A stretch of 16,777 bases of DNA from SZUA-370 sp034003955. GTDB lineage: Bacteria; Spirochaetota; Spirochaetia; Treponematales; UBA12059. The notes under the pieces were generated by a model. That model had not been told where the DNA came from, made no database searches, and saw nothing but the letters and a program-made list of their open reading frames with translations. This document shows, in pieces, positions 1-7,388 of this stretch; position 1 is the stretch's first letter, and every line of letters begins with the position of its first letter. The position numbers and the translations under genes were made by a program. The DNA lies in the NCBI GenBank assembly GCA_034003955.1, contig JAVEXO010000053.1:1-16777 (forward strand), written 5' to 3'.

Positions 1-1587
1 CTGCATCAGGGCCTTGAGCGCGAGTTCGCTCTTCCTGCCTGCCTCGCTCAGGGTCTGTGACTCTTCGTGTATGCCGTCAAACTTCTGTACAACAGAGCTC
101 AGGCTAACACGCACGCCTTCTACCGTCCGGCTCAGCTTGTCCAGGTCTGCAGACGATGCAGAGATGGTCCTGCCCATGATGTGCGAGGCTTCCTGTACCG
201 TCGTTGTTATGGCTACAGACTCGGTGGTGCCCTGCAGTATCTCTCCCGAGCCGGCAGATATTTCTGACAGGCCCCTGCCAATCTCATCCATGGCCTTGGC
301 TACGGCGTCGGCTTCCTCGCCAACCTTCCTGAATATGTTCTGGGCGTTCTCATTGACGGCGCTAGCCGTCTTCATCGCTTCCAGGGTCTTCTTTATGTCG
401 GTATTGATTATTCTAACGTTAGCGTTTGTCTGCTCGGACAGCTTGCGTATCTCATCGGCTACCACGGAGAAACCCTTACCTGCGTCCCCGGCATGGGCAG
501 CCTCAATGGCGGCGTTCATCGCCAGGAGATTAGTCTGGCTGGCAACAGCCTTTATCATCGTTACCACTTCGACTATAGAGGCGGCCGATGCCTCCATGGC
601 TCTCAGGGCTTCGGCAGAGCTTGCCATCTGTACCGTGCCCTCGTCCATGGCAGACTTGAGGCTGGCTATTGCCACAAGCCTGGCAGAGGCTATCGCCGCG
701 ATGTTGTTAACAGAGGCGGTCATCTCCTCTATGGCCGATGATGACTGGGCAATGACAGCCGACTGATCGCTTACCTTGGCCTCGACCAGGCTGGACGATG
801 CGCCTATATGCTCGTAGGAATCCATGATGGTGTGGGCGCTTGATTCAAGGCCACGAAAATCTGATACCGCCGCCTCCAGGGTTGCCTTCATTTGCTTGAC
901 GAGGCCCTCGGTTGTTTCAGCAGAATTCCTGGCGGCAGTACCGAGACCCAAGGCGTCTGTGCTTGATCGTATGACACTCTCCAGCTTAAGGATCTGTGCT
1001 TGGTTCTTCTCCGCCTCCACCTTCGACAAGGCAAGGAGGCTGTCGTCCCTGGTACGGACGGCTCGCTGTATTCCGGCTGCTATGACGAGTATGAAGATCG
1101 CAATGAACAGGGTGCTCAGTGCATAGTCACCATCGATAGAATACTTTATGACTCGCAGTACGTAATCCGCGCCTATTGCGACAAGAGCTACAATGACTAC
1201 GACTAGTGTCTGCCAGCGGCGCCTGGCTATGAGCCCCGTTATGTTGAGCGTCAAGCATGCCAGAGACACAATGAGATACAGCTCAAAGGAACTGACGTAG
1301 GGCATCAGGAATGGCACTAATGCAAACAAAAAAGCCAAAAGTGACGATGTGCTTATGCTCGCGAAGGTGGCGAAGCCTAGGCGTACAAGCAACAAGAGGC
1401 TCAGCGACATGAGCACCAGGCTTATCATCAGCATGCGTATCGACGGATAGACTACCAGAAAAAGTACAATAGCCGACCCCAGGGCGATTGAAACCAAGGT
1501 CAGGGCAAGAGAGGCTATACGTTTCCGTTCTATGGCCTCTTCCCCAGCGTACTTGCTGAGCATGCTATCAATGATAGCGCTATTCAT
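1..1587 (-). CDS. Methyl-accepting chemotaxis protein, six-helix membrane type, C-terminus cut by window edge
   Basis: Chemoreceptor passing signals to the CheA/CheW complex from the inner membrane. The frame is open from the start to base 1 (529 residues), so the C-terminus is outside the window. The start at 1587 is set by a GGAGGG Shine-Dalgarno about 7 nt upstream. Residues ~22-175 hold about six hydrophobic helices joined by short loops, with RRR near 122-124 as a cytoplasmic anchor. A coiled coil and the MCP signalling domain follow; the hairpin tip is clear at ~345-385 (SQTNLLAMNAAIEAAHAG, then GKGFSVVADEIRKLSEQT). No large periplasmic ligand domain and no obvious HAMP sequence is visible between the last helix and the coiled coil, so sensing may occur within the membrane segment. 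The gene diverges from the SCP2/transketolase operon. Family assignment is certain; the ligand is unknown. Confidence 0.95.
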   Translation of the reverse strand, partial: MNSAIIDSMLSKYAGEEAIERKRIASLALTLVSIALGSAIVLFLVVYPSIRMLMISLVLMSLSLLLLVRLGFATFASISTSSLLAFLFALVPFLMPYVSSFELYLIVSLACLTLNITGLIARRRWQTLVVVIVALVAIGADYVLRVIKYSIDGDYALSTLFIAIFILVIAAGIQRAVRTRDDSLLALSKVEAEKNQAQILKLESVIRSSTDALGLGTAARNSAETTEGLVKQMKATLEAAVSDFRGLESSAHTIMDSYEHIGASSSLVEAKVSDQSAVIAQSSSAIEEMTASVNNIAAIASARLVAIASLKSAMDEGTVQMASSAEALRAMEASAASIVEVVTMIKAVASQTNLLAMNAAIEAAHAGDAGKGFSVVADEIRKLSEQTNANVRIINTDIKKTLEAMKTASAVNENAQNIFRKVGEEADAVAKAMDEIGRGLSEISAGSGEILQGTTESVAITTTVQEASHIMGRTISASSADLDKLSRTVEGVRVSLSSVVQKFDGIHEESQTLSEAGRKSELALKALMQ

Positions 1588-1766
1588 ACTCGTTCCCTCC
1601 GAGAAAGCTAGAAGTGGTAATAGTATCACGGAGCCCTGTAATAATGCTATATACGGCTTCGACAATGGCAAAGCGTCATCTTTGTTAAACCTAAAGCTCA
1701 AGTGCTGTCCAGTCAACTTGGTTCAAGTGAATTTTTACTTGCTCTTTTTAAAGAACCATGCCTAAC

Positions 1767-1789
1767 TATAACGAGCGAGCGCTCGCTCG
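1767..1789 (+). promoter_or_regulatory. Candidate promoter -10 and perfect 18-bp palindromic operator
   Basis: Bases 1772-1789 read CGAGCGAGCGCTCGCTCG, a perfect 18-bp palindrome. It starts at the last base of a -10-like TATAAC (1767-1772) and lies 33 bp before the first start codon of the operon, so a protein bound here would cover the transcription start. No convincing -35 box is seen at normal spacing. GC-rich perfect palindromes of this size are typical TetR-family operators, and a tetR gene ends the locus. Other contents of the 1588-1822 gap are a weak caagt/acttg hairpin at 1724-1741 and the MCP leader. The palindrome is a direct observation; its role is inferred. Confidence 0.6.
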
Positions 1790-1822
1790 ATGTGCAAAGT
1801 CAGTAACTATAGGAGGTAGCGC

Positions 1823-2584
1823 ATGGTTGATCAGAAGACAATGGCGCGCGTCAACGTATTCGCGGTGCTCCGAGCCTTAGAGGGCCTACCGGCTCATGAT
1901 GATACGGCCCGGCGTATCGCTGCAGGACGACGCGAGGTCATTCAGTTCACCGTTGGCGGCGTAGGCAAGGCTCGACTAACAATAGGTGACGGCAAAATCG
2001 CGTTCAACCCAGGTGCTGGCGGCTCGACCATCAACCTATGGTTTCCTGATGCCTCTCGACTCAACGCAATGTTCGCCGGAACGGGAAACCCCATCCCCCT
2101 CAAGGGCTTAAGCAAGATAGGCTATCTTAAGGGCCCCTTCTCTGACCTTAGCGATAGACTGAGCTTCTATTTAAGGGCCAAACCAGAGCTCTTGCTTTCA
2201 AAGGAGTACCGCCAGGCAAACGCCGAGCTATCGCTTTGTACCGCGTTCTATGCCTTGTCTGAAGTAGCCAACAACGACTTCGACGGCAGGCTTAACGCCG
2301 GACGCATGGCAAACGGGGCCATAGTCATAGCCGTCACAGGCGGTCCGTCCCTGACCCTCGCTGTCAAGGACGGAAGGCTAGAGACGCTGAAAGGCGACGT
2401 CCCCTTCCCTGGCCACAGGGCACGGATGGTTTTCTCCGGCATAGAAGAAGCGGGCCAGCTCATCCGTGGAGAACTAAACTCATACCTGGCAATAGGGACC
2501 GGCCAAGTCGCCATAGGCGGTTATACGCCCATGGTAGATCACATGAACAAGCTGCTCGGCCTCGTGCCCCGCTACCTGAGTTAA
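1823..2584 (+). CDS. Tandem SCP2-like (sterol-carrier-fold) lipid-binding protein 1
   Basis: A 253-residue soluble protein without signal peptide or membrane helix. It seems to contain two SCP2-like domains. Repeat 1 (~39-115) runs VIQFTVGG, a DG turn at 56-57, a PD at 75-76 and a KG at 103-104. Repeat 2 (~164-252) runs GAIVIAVTGGPSLTLAVKDG, then ARMVFS, RGEL and GQVAIGG. This order of beta strand, DG turn, (P)D strand, helix, 'G' and 'I.G' is characteristic of SCP2-fold proteins, which bind lipids or acyl compounds in a hydrophobic tunnel and usually lack catalytic residues. The start is fixed by a perfect AGGAGGT at 1811-1817. It leads the operon and has a distant partner of the same design at the operon end (5750-6556). 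SCP2 assignment is by eye; a divergent family is possible. Confidence 0.6.
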   Translation: MVDQKTMARVNVFAVLRALEGLPAHDDTARRIAAGRREVIQFTVGGVGKARLTIGDGKIAFNPGAGGSTINLWFPDASRLNAMFAGTGNPIPLKGLSKIGYLKGPFSDLSDRLSFYLRAKPELLLSKEYRQANAELSLCTAFYALSEVANNDFDGRLNAGRMANGAIVIAVTGGPSLTLAVKDGRLETLKGDVPFPGHRARMVFSGIEEAGQLIRGELNSYLAIGTGQVAIGGYTPMVDHMNKLLGLVPRYLS

Positions 2585-2595
2585 GGAGGCTTACC

Positions 2596-3864
2596 ATGAA
2601 AACCTATTCGTACCCCAAGAGTCGGGAATTGTTCGAGCGCGCGGCCAAGGTCATTCCAGGAGGCGTATACGGCCACCTAGGACCGGCGGAGGGTTGCTTC
2701 CAGCCGGTACAAGCCTTTCCCTTTTTTGCTTCCAAGGCCCAAGGCACCTATGTCTGGGACGCCGATGGCAATCGCTTCATCGACTACATGTGCGCCTACG
2801 GCCCCAACGTGCTTGGCTACAATGATCCCGACGTAGATGCAGCCGTACAGGCTCAACTCAAGGATGGTAATTGCATGAGCTTCCCCACAGGAAAGCTCGT
2901 AGACTTAGCTGAGCTTATGGTTGATACGGTAGCCATGGCCGACTGGTCGTTTTTTGCCAAGAACGGCGGCGACACGACTATGTTTGCCCTGATGGTAGCC
3001 AGGGCCGCAACAGGCAGGCCCAAGGTCGTCATAACCAGGGGCGGGTACCACGGGGTGGCGCCTTGGACTCAGAAATCAGGGCACCCGGGCATAACAAGCG
3101 AGGACGTAGCCAATAACCTGTATGTGGAGTTTGGTGACTTCGAGGGGCTGGAGCGCGTATTCGCGGAGCATCGAGGCACAATCGCCTGCTTTATGGCTAC
3201 CCCGTATCATCATCCCGTGTTCGAGACAAACCGCCTGCCCCCGACAGGCTACTGGAATAAGGTGCGAGAGCTATGCACCCGCGAGGGGGTTGTACTCGCC
3301 ATAGACGATGTCAGATGCGGTTTCCGCCTCGACATTCGAGGTTCTGACGCTCATTACGGCTTCGAGGCAGACTTGGAATGCTTCTGCAAGGCTCTAGCCA
3401 ACGGATGGAACATCTCCTCTCTCTGTGGCAAGGACTGGCTCAGGGACGCGGCGGGATCAGTGATGTACACGGGCTCCTACTGGCTATCCGCAGCACCTAT
3501 AGCGGCGGCTCACGCCTGCGTTACAAAGATGAGGAAGATAGACGTAGCCAGAGTCTGCACCGAGAAGGGCAAGAAGCTGACCACGGGACTCGTGGAGGCG
3601 GGCAAGCGCCATGGCTTCGATCTTATAATTTCTGGGGAACCGTCCATGTGGTTCATGAACATGGCAAATGACCCGGACTTCGACTTTCATCAGGCATGGG
3701 TGGCAGAATGCGTCAGGCGTGGTGTTTTCTTCACTAACCACCACAACCATTTTATCAACGCGGCTCTATCCGATGCAGACATAGAATTTACACTCGATGT
3801 GGCAGACGAGGCGTTTGAGGCTGTGCACAGAGACGGGCCCTTGTCGGCAAGAAAGGATTGGTAA
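2596..3864 (+). CDS. Class III PLP-dependent aminotransferase (glutamate-1-semialdehyde aminomutase-like)
   Basis: A 422-residue fold-type I enzyme of the class III aminotransferase group, the usual length. Visible elements: PGGVYGH near 21-27 and the cofactor phosphate segment AKNGGDTT (121-128, a variant of the more usual SGTEA or NGSDA). Next come GGYHG at 149-153, IDDVRCGFR at 236-244 (D237 should pair with the pyridine nitrogen; the next residue is D rather than the usual E), and FCKALANGWNISS with the Schiff-base lysine K265. The overall look fits an enzyme aminating a ketone or aldehyde rather than the haem-pathway aminomutase, because hem genes are absent and both neighbours are different. 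AAGGAGG at 2583-2589 overlaps the previous stop codon, so translation is closely coupled. The partner is probably the product of the following transketolase. Substrate unknown. Confidence 0.88.
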   Translation: MKTYSYPKSRELFERAAKVIPGGVYGHLGPAEGCFQPVQAFPFFASKAQGTYVWDADGNRFIDYMCAYGPNVLGYNDPDVDAAVQAQLKDGNCMSFPTGKLVDLAELMVDTVAMADWSFFAKNGGDTTMFALMVARAATGRPKVVITRGGYHGVAPWTQKSGHPGITSEDVANNLYVEFGDFEGLERVFAEHRGTIACFMATPYHHPVFETNRLPPTGYWNKVRELCTREGVVLAIDDVRCGFRLDIRGSDAHYGFEADLECFCKALANGWNISSLCGKDWLRDAAGSVMYTGSYWLSAAPIAAAHACVTKMRKIDVARVCTEKGKKLTTGLVEAGKRHGFDLIISGEPSMWFMNMANDPDFDFHQAWVAECVRRGVFFTNHHNHFINAALSDADIEFTLDVADEAFEAVHRDGPLSARKDW

Positions 3865-3865
3865 C

Positions 3866-4744
3866 ATGCTACTCACTTCCGATGAAAAGTTGCGCTTGGA
3901 GGGCAAGGCCCATGAGTTAAGAAAACTAAGCGTAGACACGGTGCTCTGGGCAGGTTCTGGCCATATTGGCGGATCGATGTCGGCGATGGACATCCTTACC
4001 ATCCTGTACCACAAGTTCATGAAGCATGACCCAACTCAGCCCACCATGGTGGATCGTGATCGATTCATACTATCCAAGGGTCACATAGGCGTAGGGTATG
4101 CACCGGTGCTGGCAGACCTTGGGTACTTCGACAAGGAACTGCTCCGGGACTATAACCACACCGGCAGCCCGCTCGGCATGCACCTTGACGCTAACAAGGT
4201 TGCGGGAGTAGATGCGTCTACCGGTTCCCTGGGGCATGGCCTGGCTATGGGACTCGGTATGGCTCTGGGAGCAAGGGTAAAGGGCGAATCATGGAAGACA
4301 TACGTGTTGCTAGGAGACGGAGAGTGCGACGAAGGCGCGGTATGGGAATCTGCCATGGCCGCAGCCCACTTCAAGGCCACTAATCTCATCACCATAGTCG
4401 ACAGGAATCACTGCATGATAGACGGGCCTACCGAGACGGTCATGGCACTGGAGCCATTCGCCGACAAGTGGCGCGCCTTTGGCTTCGAGGTACTCGAGGT
4501 GAACGGGCACGACTTCGAAGCCCTCGCCTCCGCCTTCAACAAGGCGCTAGCCGCCAAAGACAAGCCCGTTGTAATACTGGCAGATACTATAAAGGGCTGC
4601 GGCATAGACTTTATAGAGGGCGACTATATGTGGCACTACGGCGGTTTCGATGCCTCCAAGGCTGCGCTGGCTAAGTCTAGCCTCGAACGAACATACCAAG
4701 CCAGGATCGCCGGGATAATCGGCGGGAAAGGAATTGAATCATGA
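3866..4744 (+). CDS. Transketolase, N-terminal (ThDP-binding) subunit
   Basis: A 292-residue half-transketolase carrying the diphosphate-binding domain of thiamine diphosphate. The motifs are SGHIGGSMSA (31-40), DRDRFILSKGH (63-73), STGSLGHGLAMGLGMALG (118-135) and the ThDP/metal motif GDGECDEG (150-157) closing with DRN (179-181; N181 as metal ligand). The frame is open further upstream, but the ATG at 3866 is chosen because it follows the aminotransferase stop by 1 nt and has AAGGA 8 nt upstream; longer starts would overlap the previous gene. The stop overlaps the next start as ATGA, the usual arrangement for split transketolase subunits, which form one heteromeric enzyme moving a two-carbon ketol group from a ketose to an aldehyde. 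Being in an aminotransferase/SCP2 operon argues for a dedicated rather than pentose-phosphate role. Confidence 0.93.
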   Translation: MLLTSDEKLRLEGKAHELRKLSVDTVLWAGSGHIGGSMSAMDILTILYHKFMKHDPTQPTMVDRDRFILSKGHIGVGYAPVLADLGYFDKELLRDYNHTGSPLGMHLDANKVAGVDASTGSLGHGLAMGLGMALGARVKGESWKTYVLLGDGECDEGAVWESAMAAAHFKATNLITIVDRNHCMIDGPTETVMALEPFADKWRAFGFEVLEVNGHDFEALASAFNKALAAKDKPVVILADTIKGCGIDFIEGDYMWHYGGFDASKAALAKSSLERTYQARIAGIIGGKGIES

Positions 4745-5748
4745 GCGGCATGACCTTTACCATGCTTGATACGGCCAAGATGTCTACGGCAGAGATATAT
4801 GGACAGACACTCTGCGAACTAGGCGAGCGTCACCCTGAACTAGTCGGCCTCTCAGCCGACCTGGCAAAATCGACCAAGATAGGGCTATTCGGCGAGAAAT
4901 TTCCCGAGCGTTTCTTCAACGTGGGCATAGCCGAACAGAACATGGTTGGAATGGCCGCCGGGCTCGCCAAGGCAGGGCTGGTACCCTATGTCTCCACATT
5001 CGCCATCTTCACGTCTATGCGGGCGCTCGACCAGGTGCATACGGATATCTGCTACCAGAACCTCAATGTCAAGATGATAGCGACGCACGCAGGATTGTCA
5101 TTCGGCCAGGCTGGCTCGACGCATCACTGCACCGAGGACATAGCCATCATGCGTACCATGGCCAACCTTACCGTAATCGTACCGGCAGATGGCATAGAGA
5201 CGGCTCATGCCGTCATGGCATCCTATGAGCGCAAGGGTCCGGTTTATATACGCATCAACAGGGGATTCGACCAGGTCGTCTATGATAAAGCCGAGTACGA
5301 CTTCCAGATCGGTCGAGCCGTGACTATGCACGAGGGTAGCGATCTGACAATCATTGCCTGCGGTTCTACTGTATGGCGCGCCCTTGAGGCAGCCAGGATG
5401 CTCGAAAAGACAGACGGCCTCAAGATAAGGGTGCTCAACATGCACACCATCAAGCCAATAGATGTCGAAGCCATAGAATTGGCCATCAAGGAGACAAGAA
5501 GGATAATTACCGTTGAGGATCATTCCGTTATCGGGGGCCTGGGTGGAGCCGTCGCCGAGGTTGTAGCCGGGACGGGAAAATCATTCAGTTTCAAGCGCCT
5601 CGGTGTTCCCGACTGCTTCTCAATCATAGGTCTGCACGAAGACCTGCTCGCCCACTACGGGATAGACGAGAATGGTATAGCGGCCTCTGTCAGGGAGATG
5701 ATGGGCAAGGATTTCGAGGCCGACGATACCTGGGAAGACGAGGTCTAG
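4741..5748 (+). CDS. Transketolase, C-terminal (pyrimidine-binding) subunit
   Basis: A 335-residue partner of the preceding gene. The pyrimidine-binding domain has the catalytic glutamate in VGIAEQNM (E65), followed by GLSFGQAGSTHHCTEDIAIM around residues 118-137, which supplies the active-site histidines, and VIVPAD. The C-terminal transketolase domain (from about 195) includes DLTIIACGST and ITVEDHSVIGGLGGAVAE. Length matches the C-half of split transketolases found in many bacteria and archaea. Translation starts inside the ATGA overlap with the N-half, preceded by AAAGGA. The same architecture occurs in 1-deoxyxylulose-5-phosphate synthase and the pyruvate dehydrogenase E1 beta subunit, but the motifs here match transketolase best. 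The natural acceptor aldehyde cannot be read from sequence. Confidence 0.93.
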   Translation: MSGMTFTMLDTAKMSTAEIYGQTLCELGERHPELVGLSADLAKSTKIGLFGEKFPERFFNVGIAEQNMVGMAAGLAKAGLVPYVSTFAIFTSMRALDQVHTDICYQNLNVKMIATHAGLSFGQAGSTHHCTEDIAIMRTMANLTVIVPADGIETAHAVMASYERKGPVYIRINRGFDQVVYDKAEYDFQIGRAVTMHEGSDLTIIACGSTVWRALEAARMLEKTDGLKIRVLNMHTIKPIDVEAIELAIKETRRIITVEDHSVIGGLGGAVAEVVAGTGKSFSFKRLGVPDCFSIIGLHEDLLAHYGIDENGIAASVREMMGKDFEADDTWEDEV

Positions 5749-5749
5749 G

Positions 5750-6556
5750 ATGCGGGCAGAAGAACTGTACGCATCCAGGATATTCCTGAATGCGGCTCTG
5801 CCTTTGCTCAAGGTTGTGGCAACAGAGAAGGAGAGCGTCAAACGCGGTTTCTCAGGAAAGAACGGCACAGTCCAGGTAAGCGCTCTCACGGGTGCCGATG
5901 CAGACGCCTATGGAGCGCCCAAGATAGGCACACATTTCTTCGTAGAGGACGGCCTCCTACGTTTCGGAACAGGGCTTTGTGATAAGCCTGATCTGGAGCT
6001 TGCGTTTCAATCCATAGCCAGCCTTAACGGATTCTTCTCAGGCAGATCAAAGAAGCTGCCTACCATCAAGGGCGGTTTGAGGCACCCTGGCCTCCTCATG
6101 GCCACATTCAAGGCCCTCCTGGCCATGGCGTCCGCCTTAGGCGTCAAGAGCGCTCCAGCCAGCGAGGCCGAGAGGGCAATGATAGTCAGGATGTTCTTCT
6201 ACCTTCTGTCATCAGGCATAAGCCAGCTCAACAAGGCTGGCCATCCGGCGGTAGCCGGGTGGGCAAAGAAGAGCCCCGACCGTGTGTATGCATGGTCGGT
6301 AGAGGGTAAACCCGAATTGTCGGCCTACCTCCGCGTCAAGGCAGGCAATAGCCGATCGGCTAGGGGCGAATACGAGCGTGCCAAGCCATTCTTTACGATG
6401 AGCTTCGACTCAACGGAGAGTGCGCTCGGCATCCTACTGTCTACCGACGACATGATAGAGGCTACGAAGGCAGGACGCATCATCATGAAGGGCGCCCCTG
6501 AATACGGGGCGGCCATGGGAGAGTACATGTTGTTGGTCGGTAGCCTCGTCACCTAG
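5750..6556 (+). CDS. Tandem SCP2-like lipid-binding protein 2
   Basis: A 268-residue protein starting 1 nt after the transketolase stop. It again shows two SCP2-like blocks. Repeat 1 (~38-126) has VQVSALTG, FFVEDGLLRFG, KPDLELAF, FFSG and IKGGLRHPGLL. Repeat 2 (~176-264) has VYAWSVEGKPELSAYLRVKAG, PFFTMSFDSTESAL and AGRIIMKG. A helical linker with a hydrophobic patch (~120-165) joins them; no clear signal peptide or transmembrane segment. It resembles the first gene of the operon in layout but is clearly diverged, so the two are better seen as functional partners than recent duplicates. An acyl or lipid substrate-presenting role is inferred from the fold. The stop at 6554-6556 ends the operon proper; no strong terminator follows before tetR. 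Confidence 0.6.
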   Translation: MRAEELYASRIFLNAALPLLKVVATEKESVKRGFSGKNGTVQVSALTGADADAYGAPKIGTHFFVEDGLLRFGTGLCDKPDLELAFQSIASLNGFFSGRSKKLPTIKGGLRHPGLLMATFKALLAMASALGVKSAPASEAERAMIVRMFFYLLSSGISQLNKAGHPAVAGWAKKSPDRVYAWSVEGKPELSAYLRVKAGNSRSARGEYERAKPFFTMSFDSTESALGILLSTDDMIEATKAGRIIMKGAPEYGAAMGEYMLLVGSLVT

Positions 6557-6591
6557 GAAGTTTTAACGGTTCGAGGGCGATACGGCGCACC

Positions 6592-6634
6592 TTGAAAGGA
6601 GGAAAATCCTCGGTGTAGTATATGAGCGTACGCT
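6592..6634 (+). promoter_or_regulatory. Candidate tetR promoter with palindrome at the start site
   Basis: TTGAAA (6592-6597) and TAGTAT (6616-6621) are separated by 18 bp, an acceptable sigma-70 pair. Immediately downstream, AGCGTACGCT (6625-6634) is a perfect 10-bp palindrome at the expected transcription start. It shares GAGCG/CGCT half-site character with the 18-bp operator at 1772-1789, though with different centre spacing. This would fit autoregulation of tetR. A short gagga/tcctc hairpin (6599-6611) lies between the boxes. The rest of the 151-bp gap shows nothing else. Inference from a small pattern. Confidence 0.35.
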
Positions 6635-6707
6635 GTAGCCCTTGATATTGGACGAATCGCCGACTATCCGTCATAAGGGGTCGGCTTCAACTCGTCCCAG
6701 GAGAACC

Positions 6708-7388
6708 ATGACCACGAGAGATCAGAAGAAGAACGCCCCTGGGTGTTTTCACACGGAAACATTCACCAAGATGGATGCCTCAAGAAAGGAAGTCTTCCTC
6801 AATATCGCCATAGCAGAATTCGCCGCAAAGGGATTGCGAGGCACCAGCATCAACGCCCTGGCAAAGAAAGCGGGGATATCAATAGGAGCGCTGTACAGCT
6901 ATTTCCCATCCAAGGACGACCTCTTCTTGTCAATAGTGGAGCGGGGACGCGCCTTGCTAGCCGATGCGCTAGGAGACATAGACAGAGAGGCTCCCTTCCT
7001 CGAAACCTTTGCCTCCCTCGTCAGGAAGGCCCGTGACTATGCCCTCTCAAACCCCGACCTCAACCTGATATATCTCGACGCGACGACACAAGGGCTCAGA
7101 CACCTCGCGGCCCGACTCTCAAGCAGCCTTGAAACCTTGACTGTAGACCTGTACTACGATGCCTTGACGGCGGCTATTCGCCGTGGCGAGATTAGAGCCG
7201 ACCTAGACATAGGCGCCACGGCCTTCTGCCTCGACAATATACTCGTCTTATTCCAGTTCTCGTTCGCCTCAGATTACTATCGCGACAGGCTCCACATATT
7301 CCTTCGCGCAGCAGAAGGTACGGAGCTTAACGAGGAGGCTCTCATGGCGGCTATAGTTGATTTTGCCAGACGCAGCCTCTCTACCTAG
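6708..7388 (+). CDS. TetR/AcrR-family transcriptional regulator
   Basis: A 226-residue repressor-type protein. The N-terminal helix-turn-helix is canonical: RKEVFLNIAIAEFAAKGL, then TSINALAKKAGISIGALYSYFPSKDDLF (~25-72 from this start). The remaining ~150 residues form a ligand and dimer domain with no recognisable signature. ATG at 6708 is preferred because AGGAG sits at 6699-6703 and because the CFHTETFTKM segment resembles the usual short arm before helix 1. TTG at 6642 or ATG at 6771 are alternatives. It follows the SCP2/transketolase operon in the same direction and ends 4 bp inside the convergent rel gene. The likely targets are its own promoter and the palindrome at 1772-1789; many TetR relatives sense acyl-CoAs or other hydrophobic molecules. 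Confidence 0.9.
   Translation: MTTRDQKKNAPGCFHTETFTKMDASRKEVFLNIAIAEFAAKGLRGTSINALAKKAGISIGALYSYFPSKDDLFLSIVERGRALLADALGDIDREAPFLETFASLVRKARDYALSNPDLNLIYLDATTQGLRHLAARLSSSLETLTVDLYYDALTAAIRRGEIRADLDIGATAFCLDNILVLFQFSFASDYYRDRLHIFLRAAEGTELNEEALMAAIVDFARRSLST

Noticed and set aside
14..766. Long plus-strand open frame opposite the chemoreceptor
   Set aside because: It lies antisense to an unmistakable MCP signalling domain, is Ser/Ala-rich like a shadow frame, and has no ribosome site.
1588..1822. Sigma-28 flagellar promoter upstream of the chemoreceptor
   Set aside because: The only GCCG-like box on the minus strand (GCCGTATA) fits the -10 consensus poorly and has no TAAA at the right distance.
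2596..3864. hemL (glutamate-1-semialdehyde aminomutase of haem synthesis)
   Set aside because: Same superfamily, but active-site loop variants and the transketolase/SCP2 context do not support a tetrapyrrole role; no other hem gene is present.
6599..6611. Rho-independent terminator after the SCP2/transketolase operon
   Set aside because: The gagga/tcctc stem has only five pairs and no T-run follows; read-through into tetR is equally likely.
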